Both the position numbers and the translations under genes were made by a program. A model generated the notes under the pieces. That model saw only the letters and a list, made by a program, of their open reading frames with translations, made no database searches and had not been told where the DNA came from. DNA of 64,000 nucleotides from Kutzneria sp. CA-103260. Lineage in GTDB: Bacteria; Actinomycetota; Actinomycetes; Mycobacteriales; Pseudonocardiaceae. Below, piece after piece: positions 16,323 through 25,500 of this stretch. Every line of letters begins with the position of its first letter. Within the stretch, counting starts at the first letter, position 1. Location: contig NZ_CP073318.1 of NCBI RefSeq assembly GCF_018263855.1, positions 6,634,001 through 6,698,000 on the forward strand. Direction: 5' to 3'.

Positions 16323-17674
16323 TTCGCGTCCACCTCCTGCGCGGCCGGCTCGTCCACGGTGGCCACCGGCTCGTGGAACTTGCTGTCGACCGGCTTGATC
16401 AGCTCGTTGGCCACGAAGCCGACGATCAGCAGGCCGATCATGATGTAGAAGGACAGCGAGTACAGCGCCGGGCCGGAGCGGCCGGCGGCGTGCTGGGCGT
16501 CGGCGATGCCGTCGATGATCAGCGGCCCGGCCACGCCGGCCACCGACCACGCGGTCAGCAGTCGGCCGTGGATGGCGCCGACCTGGTACGTGCCGAACAG
16601 GTCACGCAGGTAGGCCGGCACGGTGGCGAACCCGCCGCCGTAGAAGGACAGGATCAGCATCGCGGCCAGCACGAACACGAGCTTCGACGAGCCGCCGGCC
16701 AGCACCAGCACCAGGTACAGCAGCGCGCCGACACCCAGGTAGATGCGGTACATGTTCTTCCGGCCGATGGCGTCCGAAGTGGACGACCAGACGAACCGGC
16801 CCAGCATGTTGGTCAGCGACAGCAGCGCGACAAAGCCGGCCGCGGGAGCCGGGCTCACCTTGAAGAAGTCGACGATCATCGGCGACGCCTTCTCCAGGAT
16901 GCCGATGCCGGCGGTCACGTTCAGGCACAGCACCAGCCACAGCAGCCAGAACTGCGGAGTCTTGATCGCGTTGGACGCCGAGACGTTGTTCTTGGTGATC
17001 AGCTTGTGCGAGGTGGCCATCGACGGGTCCCAGCCGGCCGGCTTCCAACCGTCCGCCGGCACCCGCACCAGGAAGACACCCAGCGCCATGAAGATCGCGT
17101 ACACCACGCCGTGCACCGCGAACGTCTCCGCGATGCCCGAGGTGGAGGTGCCGAAACCGGCCAACATGGCAGTCGACCAGGGTGATGCGATCAACGCTCC
17201 GCCGCCGAAGCCCATGATCGCGACACCGGTGGCCATGCCGGGCCGATCCGGGAACCACTTGATCAGTGTGGACACCGGCGAGATGTAGCCGATGCCGAGA
17301 CCGATGCCGCCGACGAAGCCGTAGCCGACGACCACCAGCCAGAACTGCGACGTCGCCACGCCGAGCGCGGCGATCAGGAACCCAGCGCCGAACGCGACGG
17401 ATGCCACCGCCATCGCCCACCGAGGTCCGTTGCGTTCGACGAGTGTGCCGCCGAAGGCCGCCGACAGGCCGAGCATGACGATCGCCACCTGGAACGGCAG
17501 GCCGCTCTCCACCCCGTTGAGGTGTAGCGCCTTCTCCAGCGGCGTCTTGAACACGCTCCACGCGTAGGCCTGTCCGATCGACAGGTGCACGGCCAGCGCC
17601 GAGGGGGGCACGAGCCAGCGGCTCCATCCCTCGGGCGCGATCGTGCGCGAGCGATCAAGGACCCCGAGTCCCAT
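16319..17674 (-). CDS. OFA-type MFS transporter (oxalate/formate antiporter family)
   Basis: A 451-residue membrane transporter with about 12 helices. The N-terminal SRWLVPPSALAVHLSIGQAY and AWSVFKTPLEKA, then GGIGLGIGYISPVSTLIKWF and GVAIMGFGGGALIASPW, are typical of the oxalate/formate antiporter family. The ATG at 17674 is chosen because the protein then starts just before the first helix; longer extensions are not protein-like. The neighbouring molybdoenzyme and fdhD suggest it moves formate or a related small acid, which is inference. The gene is followed, with overlap, by its small subunit and is divergent from fdhD. Confidence 0.9.
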   Translation of the reverse strand: MGLGVLDRSRTIAPEGWSRWLVPPSALAVHLSIGQAYAWSVFKTPLEKALHLNGVESGLPFQVAIVMLGLSAAFGGTLVERNGPRWAMAVASVAFGAGFLIAALGVATSQFWLVVVGYGFVGGIGLGIGYISPVSTLIKWFPDRPGMATGVAIMGFGGGALIASPWSTAMLAGFGTSTSGIAETFAVHGVVYAIFMALGVFLVRVPADGWKPAGWDPSMATSHKLITKNNVSASNAIKTPQFWLLWLVLCLNVTAGIGILEKASPMIVDFFKVSPAPAAGFVALLSLTNMLGRFVWSSTSDAIGRKNMYRIYLGVGALLYLVLVLAGGSSKLVFVLAAMLILSFYGGGFATVPAYLRDLFGTYQVGAIHGRLLTAWSVAGVAGPLIIDGIADAQHAAGRSGPALYSLSFYIMIGLLIVGFVANELIKPVDSKFHEPVATVDEPAAQEVDAK

Positions 17675-17822
17675 CTCCACTGCCCTCCCAGATAGTTGAG
17701 AATGGAACCTATTGGGATCAGGTGTGACTCGGCACGACCGAGTGGCCCACGTAACGACGAACGGCAGCAGTGACGCGCCGAACGGAATGAAGCGAAGACT
17801 TACGAAACGAGGTGGTTCCGTA

Positions 17823-18647
17823 ATGGGAAGGGTGACGGTCCGACGGCCGGTACTCAAGCTCTCCCACCAGGGCGAACGCCATCGGCCGGATGCACTAGCC
17901 GCCGAAGAACCACTCGAATTGCGTATTGACGGAAAAGCACTCGCGGTGACGATGCGCACGCCCGGCAACGACGTGGAACTGGCCCACGGCTTTCTGCTCA
18001 CCGAAGGCGTGATCGGCGGCCGCGAGGACATCTCGGCGGCCCGCTACTGCTCCGGAACCGGTCCAGACGGCCGTAATACGTACAATGTGCTCGATATCTC
18101 ACTTGCGCCCGGCGTCGCTCCGCCCGAGGTCGGCGTGGAGCGCAACTTCTACACGACCTCCTCCTGCGGCGTCTGCGGCAAGGCGGCCCTCGACGCCGTC
18201 AAGCTCCGCACCCGCTACCTGCCCGCCGACGACGACTGCGGCGTGCCCGTCGAGGTGCTCACCACGCTGCCCGACAAGTTGCGGGCCGCGCAGAAGGTCT
18301 TCGACTCCACCGGCGGCCTGCACGGCGCCGGCTTGTTCACCGCCGACGGCAAGCTGCTCGTCGCGCGCGAGGACGTCGGCCGGCACAACGCCGTCGACAA
18401 GGTGATGGGCTGGGCCGTGCAGTCCGGTCTGGTCCCGCTGCGCGGCTGCGTGCTGATGGTCTCTGGCCGGGCGTCGTTCGAACTCGTGCAGAAGGCCGCC
18501 ATGGCCGGCGTCCCCGTGCTCGCTGCCGTCTCCGCCCCGTCGTCGTTGGCCGCCGAGCTCGCCGACGAACAGGGCATGACCCTCATCGGCTTCCTCCGCG
18601 GCGAGTCGATGAACGTCTACACCGGAGCGCAGCGCGTGCTCCGCTGA
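17823..18647 (+). CDS. fdhD: formate dehydrogenase accessory sulfurtransferase FdhD
   Basis: A 274-residue FdhD protein, which passes sulfur to the molybdenum cofactor and is needed for active formate dehydrogenase. The redox pair is in SSCGVCGK (Cys115 and Cys118). Other family marks are PGNDVELAHGFLLTEGVI, GGLHGAGLF, VAREDVGRHNAVDKV and VSGRASFELVQKAA. The ATG at 17823 starts the first conserved block (GRVTVRRPVLKL); upstream codons look non-coding. Co-location with the FdhF/YdeP-like enzyme fits a maturation role for it. Confidence 0.95.
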   Translation: MGRVTVRRPVLKLSHQGERHRPDALAAEEPLELRIDGKALAVTMRTPGNDVELAHGFLLTEGVIGGREDISAARYCSGTGPDGRNTYNVLDISLAPGVAPPEVGVERNFYTTSSCGVCGKAALDAVKLRTRYLPADDDCGVPVEVLTTLPDKLRAAQKVFDSTGGLHGAGLFTADGKLLVAREDVGRHNAVDKVMGWAVQSGLVPLRGCVLMVSGRASFELVQKAAMAGVPVLAAVSAPSSLAAELADEQGMTLIGFLRGESMNVYTGAQRVLR

Positions 18648-18783
18648 CCCGACCACCGATCCGCCACCACGCCGCCGACAACGAGCACTTCAACGAAGAC
18701 CACGACCCCGCGCGCAAACCGGCCCCACAGCGCTATCCGTCCGGTCGACGGAATCGGTCGTGTCGACCACACAGCGGAAACTG

Positions 18784-18804
18784 GTTGTGAACTGAGTTCA
18801 CAGG
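18784..18804. promoter_or_regulatory. palindromic operator-like site upstream of the lpd gene
   Basis: The core GTGAACTGAGTTCAC (18787-18801) is a perfect 7-bp inverted repeat around one base. It lies about 80 bases before the dihydrolipoyl dehydrogenase start. A 21-base stretch including it is identical, on the opposite strand, to 41818-41838 upstream of a secreted protein gene. This points to one regulator for both; which one is unknown. The spacing differs by one base from the usual CRP-type TGTGA-N6-TCACA. Confidence 0.65.
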
Positions 18805-18880
18805 CAGTCCGGGGTGTGTCGGCGGTGACAAGCTCGAACGTCACATCGGACCGGACCGGGCCGCTGACTAGGGTTGGACC

Positions 18881-20281
18881 ATGAGCACACACTTCGACGT
18901 CGTGGTGGTGGGGGCCGGCCCCGGCGGGTACGTCGCGGCGATCCGGGCGGCCCAGCTCGGGCTGCGAACGGCGATCATCGAGGACCGGTACTGGGGCGGC
19001 GTCTGCCTGAACGTGGGCTGCATCCCGTCCAAGGCACTGCTGCGCAACGCCGAACTGGCGCACCTGCTGACCGGCGAGGCCGAGGCGTTCGGCATCCACG
19101 CCGAGGGCGGCATCACGTTCGACTACGGCGCCGCGTTCCAGCGCAGCCGCAAGGTCGCCGACGGCCGGGTCAAGGGCGTCCACTTCCTGATGAAGAAGAA
19201 CAAGATCCAGCAGTTCTTCGGCTGGGGCACGTTCACCGACGCCAACACGATCCAGGTCGCGCTCACCGACGGCGGCCAGGAGACGGTCACGTTCGACCAC
19301 TGCATCCTGGCGACCGGCGCGACCACCCGGCTGCTGCCCGGCACCAAGCTGTCCGAGCGGGTCGTCACCTACGAGGAGCAGATCCTCAGCGTCAAGCTGC
19401 CCGGCAGCATCGTCATCGCCGGCGCGGGCGCGATCGGCGTCGAGTTCGCGTACGTCATGCACGGCTACGGCGTCGACGTCACGATCGTCGAGTTCCTGGA
19501 CCGTCCGGTCCCGCTCGAAGACGAGGAGGTCTCGGCCGAGCTGGCCAAGCGCTACCGCAAGCTCGGCATCAAGGTGCTCACCTCGACCCGGGTCGACGCG
19601 ATCGACGACTCCGGCGAGAAGGTCCGGGTCACCGTCACCAAGGACGGCCAGCAGCAGGTGCTGGAGGCCGACAAGGTGCTGCAGGCGATCGGCTTCCAGC
19701 CGCGGACCCAGGGCTACGGCCTGGAGAACACCGGCGTCCGGCTGACCGAGCGCGGCGCCGTCGACATCGACGCCCGCGGTCGCACGAGCGTGCCGCACAT
19801 CTTCGCCATCGGCGACGTCACCGCCAAGCTGATGCTGGCCCATGCCGCCGAGTCCATGGGCATCGTCGCGGCCGAGACGATCGCCGGCGCGGAGACCATG
19901 GAGCTCGACTTCGTGATGATCCCTCGGGCCACGTTCTGCCAGCCGCAGATCGCCAGCTTCGGCTACACCCAGAAGCAGGCCGAGGAGCGGGGCTTTGACG
20001 TCAAGGTGGCCAAGTTCCCGTTCACCGCGAACGGCAAGGCGCACGGCCTCGGCGAGCCCGGCGGCTTCGTGAAGATCATCGCCGACGCGAAGTACGGCGA
20101 GCTGCTGGGCGCGCACATGATCGGCCCCGAGGTGACCGAACTGCTGCCCGAGCTGACGCTGGCTCAGCAGTGGGACCTGACCGTCAACGAGGTCGCGCGC
20201 AACGTGCATGCGCACCCGACGCTGAGCGAGGCCGTCAAGGAGGCCATCCACGGCCTGGCCGGCCACATGATCAACTTCTGA
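18881..20281 (+). CDS. lpdA: dihydrolipoyl dehydrogenase
   Basis: A 466-residue FAD/NAD disulfide oxidoreductase, the E3 component of 2-oxoacid dehydrogenase complexes. The FAD motif is VVVGAGPGGYVAA, the active-site disulfide is GGVCLNVGCIPSK (Cys42 and Cys47), the NAD motif is IAGAGAIGVEFAYVMHGYG, and the C-terminal His-Glu region is VHAHPTLSEAVKEA. All catalytic positions are present. It stands alone with its own terminator and a palindromic operator-like site upstream. A general lipoamide dehydrogenase role is most likely. Confidence 0.95.
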   Translation: MSTHFDVVVVGAGPGGYVAAIRAAQLGLRTAIIEDRYWGGVCLNVGCIPSKALLRNAELAHLLTGEAEAFGIHAEGGITFDYGAAFQRSRKVADGRVKGVHFLMKKNKIQQFFGWGTFTDANTIQVALTDGGQETVTFDHCILATGATTRLLPGTKLSERVVTYEEQILSVKLPGSIVIAGAGAIGVEFAYVMHGYGVDVTIVEFLDRPVPLEDEEVSAELAKRYRKLGIKVLTSTRVDAIDDSGEKVRVTVTKDGQQQVLEADKVLQAIGFQPRTQGYGLENTGVRLTERGAVDIDARGRTSVPHIFAIGDVTAKLMLAHAAESMGIVAAETIAGAETMELDFVMIPRATFCQPQIASFGYTQKQAEERGFDVKVAKFPFTANGKAHGLGEPGGFVKIIADAKYGELLGAHMIGPEVTELLPELTLAQQWDLTVNEVARNVHAHPTLSEAVKEAIHGLAGHMINF

Positions 20282-20290
20282 CCCGTGGCG

Positions 20291-20327
20291 AAGGGCCCGC
20301 GCACCGGACTCCCGGTGAGCGGGCCTT
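20291..20327 (+). terminator. terminator hairpin after lpdA
   Basis: An imperfect long stem (AAGGGCCCGC ... GCGGGCCTT with inner ACCGG/CCGGT) begins ten bases after the stop codon. There is no T run, as is common in actinomycetes. Confidence 0.7.
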
Positions 20328-20424
20328 CACCTTGTCCGCCGCTGCCCAGCCCACGATGGCTGGGCACCACCGGCCGCGCGGGTCAGGGCCGGCTTCCAGG
20401 GCGATTGCCGCCGGCGGAAAGACG

Positions 20425-20460
20425 AATTCGCCTGGCGGCCGAGGGGCCACCAGGCGAATT
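20425..20460 (-). terminator. terminator hairpin after clpX
   Basis: A 16-base stem with one mismatch (AATTCGCCTGG-c-GGCC with its complement) and a four-base loop. It lies 10 bases after the clpX stop on the minus strand. Confidence 0.85.
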
Positions 20461-20470
20461 GGTCGAGGAA

Positions 20471-21751
<1,281 letters not shown>

Positions 21752-21962
21752 GACCGCTGACCTCTGTCCCCTCCGGTGGACCGACTGCCGCCGGCTCACC
21801 TGGCTGTCACGATGGCCCGACCCACTCGGGTGGGTCGCGCACGTTCTCCACGACGGTACCCGCCCGCGATGGCGAGCGGGAGGACCAGCGTGCCCCGACC
21901 GTGTCGAACCAGGCGATTACTAGCCGGATTCGGCGTGTCGGCCGGGGACGCGGCCCCGGTTT

Positions 21963-22592
21963 TCAGCTCTGCGCGGACAGCTTCCGGTACGGCAGCACCT
22001 CGTCGACGATGCCGTAGGCCCGGGCCTCCTCGGCGGTGAGGATCTTGTCGCGGTCGATGTCGGCGGCGATCTCGTCCGGCGTCTTGTTGGTGTGCCGGGC
22101 CAGCGTGGTCTCCAGGGCGCGGCGCACTCGCTGGATCTCGTTGGCCTGGATCTCCAGGTCGGACACCTGGCCGTAGACGCCCTCGGTGGCCGGCTGGTGG
22201 ATCATGATCCGGGAGTTGGGCAGCGCGCGGCGCTTGCCAGGGGAGCCGGCGGCGAGCAGCACGGCGGCGGCCGAGGCGGCCTGACCGAGGCAGACGGTGG
22301 CGATGTCGGGACGCACGTACTGCATGGTGTCGTAGATCGCCATCAGCGAGGTGAACGAGCCGCCGGGCGAGTTGATGTACATGATGATGTCGCGGTCGGG
22401 GTCGACCGACTCCAGGTACAGCAGCTGCGCCATCACGTCGTTGGCGGACGCGTCGTCGATCTGCACGCCGAGGAAGATGATGCGCTCCTCGAACAGCTTG
22501 TTGTAGGGGTTGGACTCCTTGACCCCGTAGCTGGTGCGCTCGACGAACGACGGCAGCACGTAGCGGGACTGGAGTGGCTGGTACTGGCTCAC
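21963..22592 (-). CDS. clpP2: ATP-dependent Clp protease proteolytic subunit, ClpP2 type
   Basis: A 209-residue serine protease subunit. The catalytic residues are Ser107 in LGQAASAAA, His132 in IMIHQPAT and probably Asp178 in AADIDRDKIL. The segment VKESNPYNKLFEERIIFLG and the QAASAAAVLL form are typical of actinobacterial ClpP2, not ClpP1. In actinomycetes clpP1 normally lies directly before clpP2, but here only about 150 bases separate clpP2 from tig, so clpP1 is absent from the locus. The GTG start follows AGGAG. A terminator before it suggests independent transcription from tig. Confidence 0.95.
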   Translation of the reverse strand: MSQYQPLQSRYVLPSFVERTSYGVKESNPYNKLFEERIIFLGVQIDDASANDVMAQLLYLESVDPDRDIIMYINSPGGSFTSLMAIYDTMQYVRPDIATVCLGQAASAAAVLLAAGSPGKRRALPNSRIMIHQPATEGVYGQVSDLEIQANEIQRVRRALETTLARHTNKTPDEIAADIDRDKILTAEEARAYGIVDEVLPYRKLSAQS

Positions 22593-22688
22593 TGATGACT
22601 CCTGGCGTCGCTTGTCGCTTGGTCGAGCTGGCGGGTCGGGGGCCGTTTCCCGGCGGCCGGCCCGCGGCTGGCTTGTTTCCGACTTTAA

Positions 22689-22730
22689 CGAACGCGGGCG
22701 ACGCCGACGTATCGACGCCGCCCGCGTTCG
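22689..22730 (-). terminator. terminator between tig and clpP2
   Basis: A perfect 12-bp stem (CGAACGCGGGCG with CGCCCGCGTTCG) and an 18-base loop, starting 10 bases after the tig stop codon and followed by a T/A-rich stretch in the direction of transcription. Confidence 0.85.
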
Positions 22731-22739
22731 CTCAGGGCG

Positions 22740-24101
22740 TCACTCCTGCTCGGCTGCCTCGTCGGCGGTCTCGGCCGCGGCCGGCGCGCCGAACAGTTCG
22801 TCCAGGTCGATGGTGTTGCCGCCGGCGTCGGTGACCGTGGCCTGACGGACGACGGAGGCCAGGGCCTTGCCGCGGCGCACGTCGGCGAAGATGGCGCCGA
22901 GCTGGCCGGCCTGCTGGGCCCGCTGCACGTACTCGTCGGGGCTGATGCCGAAGCGCTGGGCCTGGTAGACGATGCGCTCGGACAGCTCGGCGTCGTTGAC
23001 CTGGACCTTCTCGGCGTCGGCGACGGCGTCGAGCACGAGCTGGGTCTTCACGGCCTGCTCGGCGGCGGTGCGCAGCTCGGCGTCGAACTCCTCCGGGGTC
23101 TGCCCCTGCTCCTTGAGCCACTCGTTGAAGCGGTCGTCGTCGTGGTCGAAGGCGTGCACCGCGTCGTGCTTGCGGGTCTCGACCTCGGCGGCGACGACGG
23201 CCTCGGGCAGCGGCACCTCGGTGACCTCGAGCAGGGCCTCGAGAACCTTGTCCCGGGCCTGCACGCCCTGCTGCATCTTGTTGACGCGGCCGAGACGCTC
23301 GCGCAGGTCGGCCTTGAGCTCGTCGAGGGTGTCGAACTCGCTGGCCAGCTGGGCGAACTCGTCGTCGGCCTCGGGCAGCTCGCGCTTCTTGATGTTCTCG
23401 ACCTTGACGCTGACCTCGGCGTCGCGGCCCTCGTACTCGCCGGCGACGAGCTTGGTGGTGAAGGTCTTGGTCTCGCCCGAGTTGGCGCCGATCAGGGCGT
23501 CATCGATGCCCTCGACGAGCTGTCCGGAGCCGATCTCGTAGGACAGGCCGGTGGTGCGGGCCTCCTCGACCTCTTCGCCGTCGACGGTCGCGGACAGGTC
23601 GACGGTGACGAAGTCGCCGTTCTCGGCCGGCCGGTCGACGCCGGTCAGCGTGCCGAAGCGGGCCCGCAGCTCGTCGAGCTGCTTGTCGACGTCCTCGTCG
23701 GAGGTCTCGATGTCGTCGACGCTGACGGCGAGCTCGCCGAACGCCGGCACCGTGATCTCGGGGCGGATGTCGACCTCGGCGGTGAAGGCCAGGTGGTCGC
23801 CGTCCTCGATCTTGGTGACCTCGATGTCGGGCCGGCCGAGGGCGCGGACCTCGCCCGCGTTGACGGCCTCCATGTACTTCGCCGGGATGGCCTCGTTGAC
23901 GACCTCGTCGAGGACGGGCGCGCGGCCGATGCGCGACTCCAGCACGCGCGGCGGCACCTTGCCCTGGCGGAAGCCGGGGATGCGGACCTGGCCGGCGAGC
24001 TTGCGGTAGGCGCGGTCGAAGTTCGGCTTCAGCTCGTCGAACGGCACCTCGACGTTGATCCGGACCCTGGTCGGGCTCAGCTGCTCGACGGTGCTCTTCA
24101 A
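22740..24101 (-). CDS. tig: trigger factor, ribosome-associated chaperone
   Basis: A 453-residue chaperone and prolyl isomerase that binds nascent chains at the ribosome. The N-terminal ribosome-binding signature is VRIPGFRQGKVPPRVLESRIG; a PPIase domain (GDFVTVDLSATVDGEEVE) and a helical C-terminal domain follow, ending in an acidic Ala/Glu tail. The start is taken as TTG at 24101: it begins the canonical MKSTVEQLSPTRVRINVEVP and has GAGGAG nine bases before it. Upstream codons in the same frame do not look like protein. Confidence 0.96.
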   Translation of the reverse strand: MKSTVEQLSPTRVRINVEVPFDELKPNFDRAYRKLAGQVRIPGFRQGKVPPRVLESRIGRAPVLDEVVNEAIPAKYMEAVNAGEVRALGRPDIEVTKIEDGDHLAFTAEVDIRPEITVPAFGELAVSVDDIETSDEDVDKQLDELRARFGTLTGVDRPAENGDFVTVDLSATVDGEEVEEARTTGLSYEIGSGQLVEGIDDALIGANSGETKTFTTKLVAGEYEGRDAEVSVKVENIKKRELPEADDEFAQLASEFDTLDELKADLRERLGRVNKMQQGVQARDKVLEALLEVTEVPLPEAVVAAEVETRKHDAVHAFDHDDDRFNEWLKEQGQTPEEFDAELRTAAEQAVKTQLVLDAVADAEKVQVNDAELSERIVYQAQRFGISPDEYVQRAQQAGQLGAIFADVRRGKALASVVRQATVTDAGGNTIDLDELFGAPAAAETADEAAEQE

Positions 24102-24276
24102 CGTGGTCTCCTCGTACGAACAAATACGTGCACAGACGTCCCGGCCGCACAGGTCGCCCGGGATTGGATGCCTAAGTCTAGGTCGCCCCCCAACCACCCC
24201 AGCCCCGACCCCCACGCCACCCGACAACGAGGTCGAGGCCCGCACCAGCGAACCACCGACGCACGGAGGTCGACAG

Positions 24277-24439
24277 TGCGTAGGCCACAGGCCACACCCG
24301 GGACCTCAGAGGGGGCGTAGGCCGAAGGCCACGCCCCCGGGGGTCCAGGGGGCGGAGCCCTCCTGGCTCGGGGTCTGGGGCGGGAGCCCCAGAAAACACC
24401 CCCGCCGATAACGGCGAAGGGGACGCCGAAGGCGTCCCC
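24277..24439. repeat. cluster of GC-rich hairpins downstream of tRNA-Pro
   Basis: This gene-free stretch between tig and tRNA-Pro holds several inverted repeats. Clear ones are GGGGGCGT/ACGCCCCC with an inner GGCC-GAA-GGCC (24312-24339), CTGGGGC/GCCCCAG (24375-24392) and GGGGACGCC-GAA-GGCGTCCCC (24419-24439). A weaker copy of the first lies just upstream, near 24277-24300. The last one, 22 bases from the tRNA 3' end, is probably its terminator. The others look like a family of dispersed intergenic repeats. Confidence 0.7.
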
Positions 24440-24460
24440 TGAGCACAGCTCACCCAATCG

Positions 24461-24534
24461 TCGGGGTGGCGGGATTTGAACCCACGGCCCCTCGCTCCCA
24501 AAGCGAGTGCGCTACCAAACTGCGCCACACCCCG
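24461..24534 (-). tRNA. tRNA-Pro (UGG anticodon)
   Basis: A 74-base cloverleaf on the minus strand. The acceptor stem is CGGGGTG/CACCCCG with discriminator A, the anticodon stem-loop is CTCGCTTTGGGAGCGAG with anticodon TGG, and the T arm is GTGGGTTCAAATCCCGC. CCA is not encoded. It is divergent from tRNA-Gly 84 bases away. Confidence 0.97.
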
Positions 24535-24618
24535 TTCGCGCCGTCTTGGTGATGGCGCGTGCATGAGAGTAGCGCGACCCGCTAAGCTCCCGCATGCACC
24601 CGGGTGGTTGGGGTGCGT

Positions 24619-24689
24619 GCGGGTGTAGCTCAATGGCAGAGCCCCAGCCTTCCAAGCTGGTCATGCGGGTTCGATTCCCGTCACCCGCT
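24619..24689 (+). tRNA. tRNA-Gly (UCC anticodon)
   Basis: A 71-base cloverleaf. The acceptor stem is GCGGGTG/CACCCGC with discriminator T, the anticodon stem-loop is CCAGCCTTCCAAGCTGG with anticodon TCC, and the T arm is GCGGGTTCGATTCCCGT. CCA is not encoded. A run of six T follows at once, probably ending transcription. Confidence 0.97.
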
Positions 24690-24722
24690 CTTTTTTGTGC
24701 CCGAAATGTGTCGAGCGCCACA

Positions 24723-25430
24723 TCATCTGGTGGTGAGGACGAGGGCGGTGGCGTCGTCTCGGTAGCCGTCGTCGGTTTCGCGGGCCGCGGCGACGAGGGC
24801 GTCGGCGAGGGTCTCGGGGTTGTCCTGGTGTTCGCGGGTGAGGGCTTCGAGTTCGTCGTGGGGCACGGTGTCGAGGCCGTCGCTGAGCAGGATCACGAGT
24901 TCGTCGGTGGGGGCCGAGGTGACGGCGACGTTGGTGACGGTGGCGCTGGCGAGGGTGACTCGGACCCAGCTGTCGTGCAGGGGCGCGAGGTCGGCGACGC
25001 CGCCGCCGCGGAGGTAGGCGCCCATGGTGTGGGGGTCGGTGCGCCGGTGGAGGGCGGTGCCGTCCCAGGTGTAGGCGTGGGAGTCGCCGACCCAGGCGAG
25101 GTGGGTGGGCCGTCCGGGCACGGTGAGGGCGAGCACGATGACGCCGTCGGGTATGTGGGGGTGGATGCCGGGGTCTTCGACGAGCGCGGCGGCGGCGAGC
25201 ACGCCGGCGAGGGCGCCTTTGGTGGCGCCGATGCGTACGGCGCTGTCGGCTAACAGGCGCATGGTGGCGGCGCCGGCGGGGTCGTTGCCGATGCCGTCGA
25301 CGATGGCGGCGACGGCGACTCCGGTGGACGCCTGGAAGAGGGCGGCGGCGTCCATGTTTTGGTCGCGGACGCCGCGCCGGGTGGCGGTGGCGGCGCGGCG
25401 GCCGTGGGTCAGCTGGTGTGTGGTGGCCAA
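24723..25430 (-). CDS. PP2C-like protein phosphatase
   Basis: A 235-residue protein related to PPM/PP2C Ser/Thr phosphatases. Metal-binding Asp positions fit VAAIVDGIGND, LSDGLDTV and DDATALVL, with AWVGDSHAYTW as the central motif. It is close to the minimal domain size and has no membrane segment, so a soluble phosphatase or a regulator of similar fold is likely. The frame begins at TTG (25430) with GAGG directly beside it; the true start is uncertain. It lies just upstream of, and on the opposite strand to, tRNA-Gly. Confidence 0.8.
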   Translation of the reverse strand: MATTHQLTHGRRAATATRRGVRDQNMDAAALFQASTGVAVAAIVDGIGNDPAGAATMRLLADSAVRIGATKGALAGVLAAAALVEDPGIHPHIPDGVIVLALTVPGRPTHLAWVGDSHAYTWDGTALHRRTDPHTMGAYLRGGGVADLAPLHDSWVRVTLASATVTNVAVTSAPTDELVILLSDGLDTVPHDELEALTREHQDNPETLADALVAAARETDDGYRDDATALVLTTR

Positions 25431-25500
25431 CCTCGGCCTCGCTTCCGTGAATGAGAACTGGCGGCGTCCCCGGGGTGTTCGGGAACGCCGCCAGCGTGGT

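Noticed and set aside
24461..24689. Integrated element at the tRNA genes
   Set aside because: No integrase, no duplicated tRNA end, and ordinary housekeeping genes on both sides.
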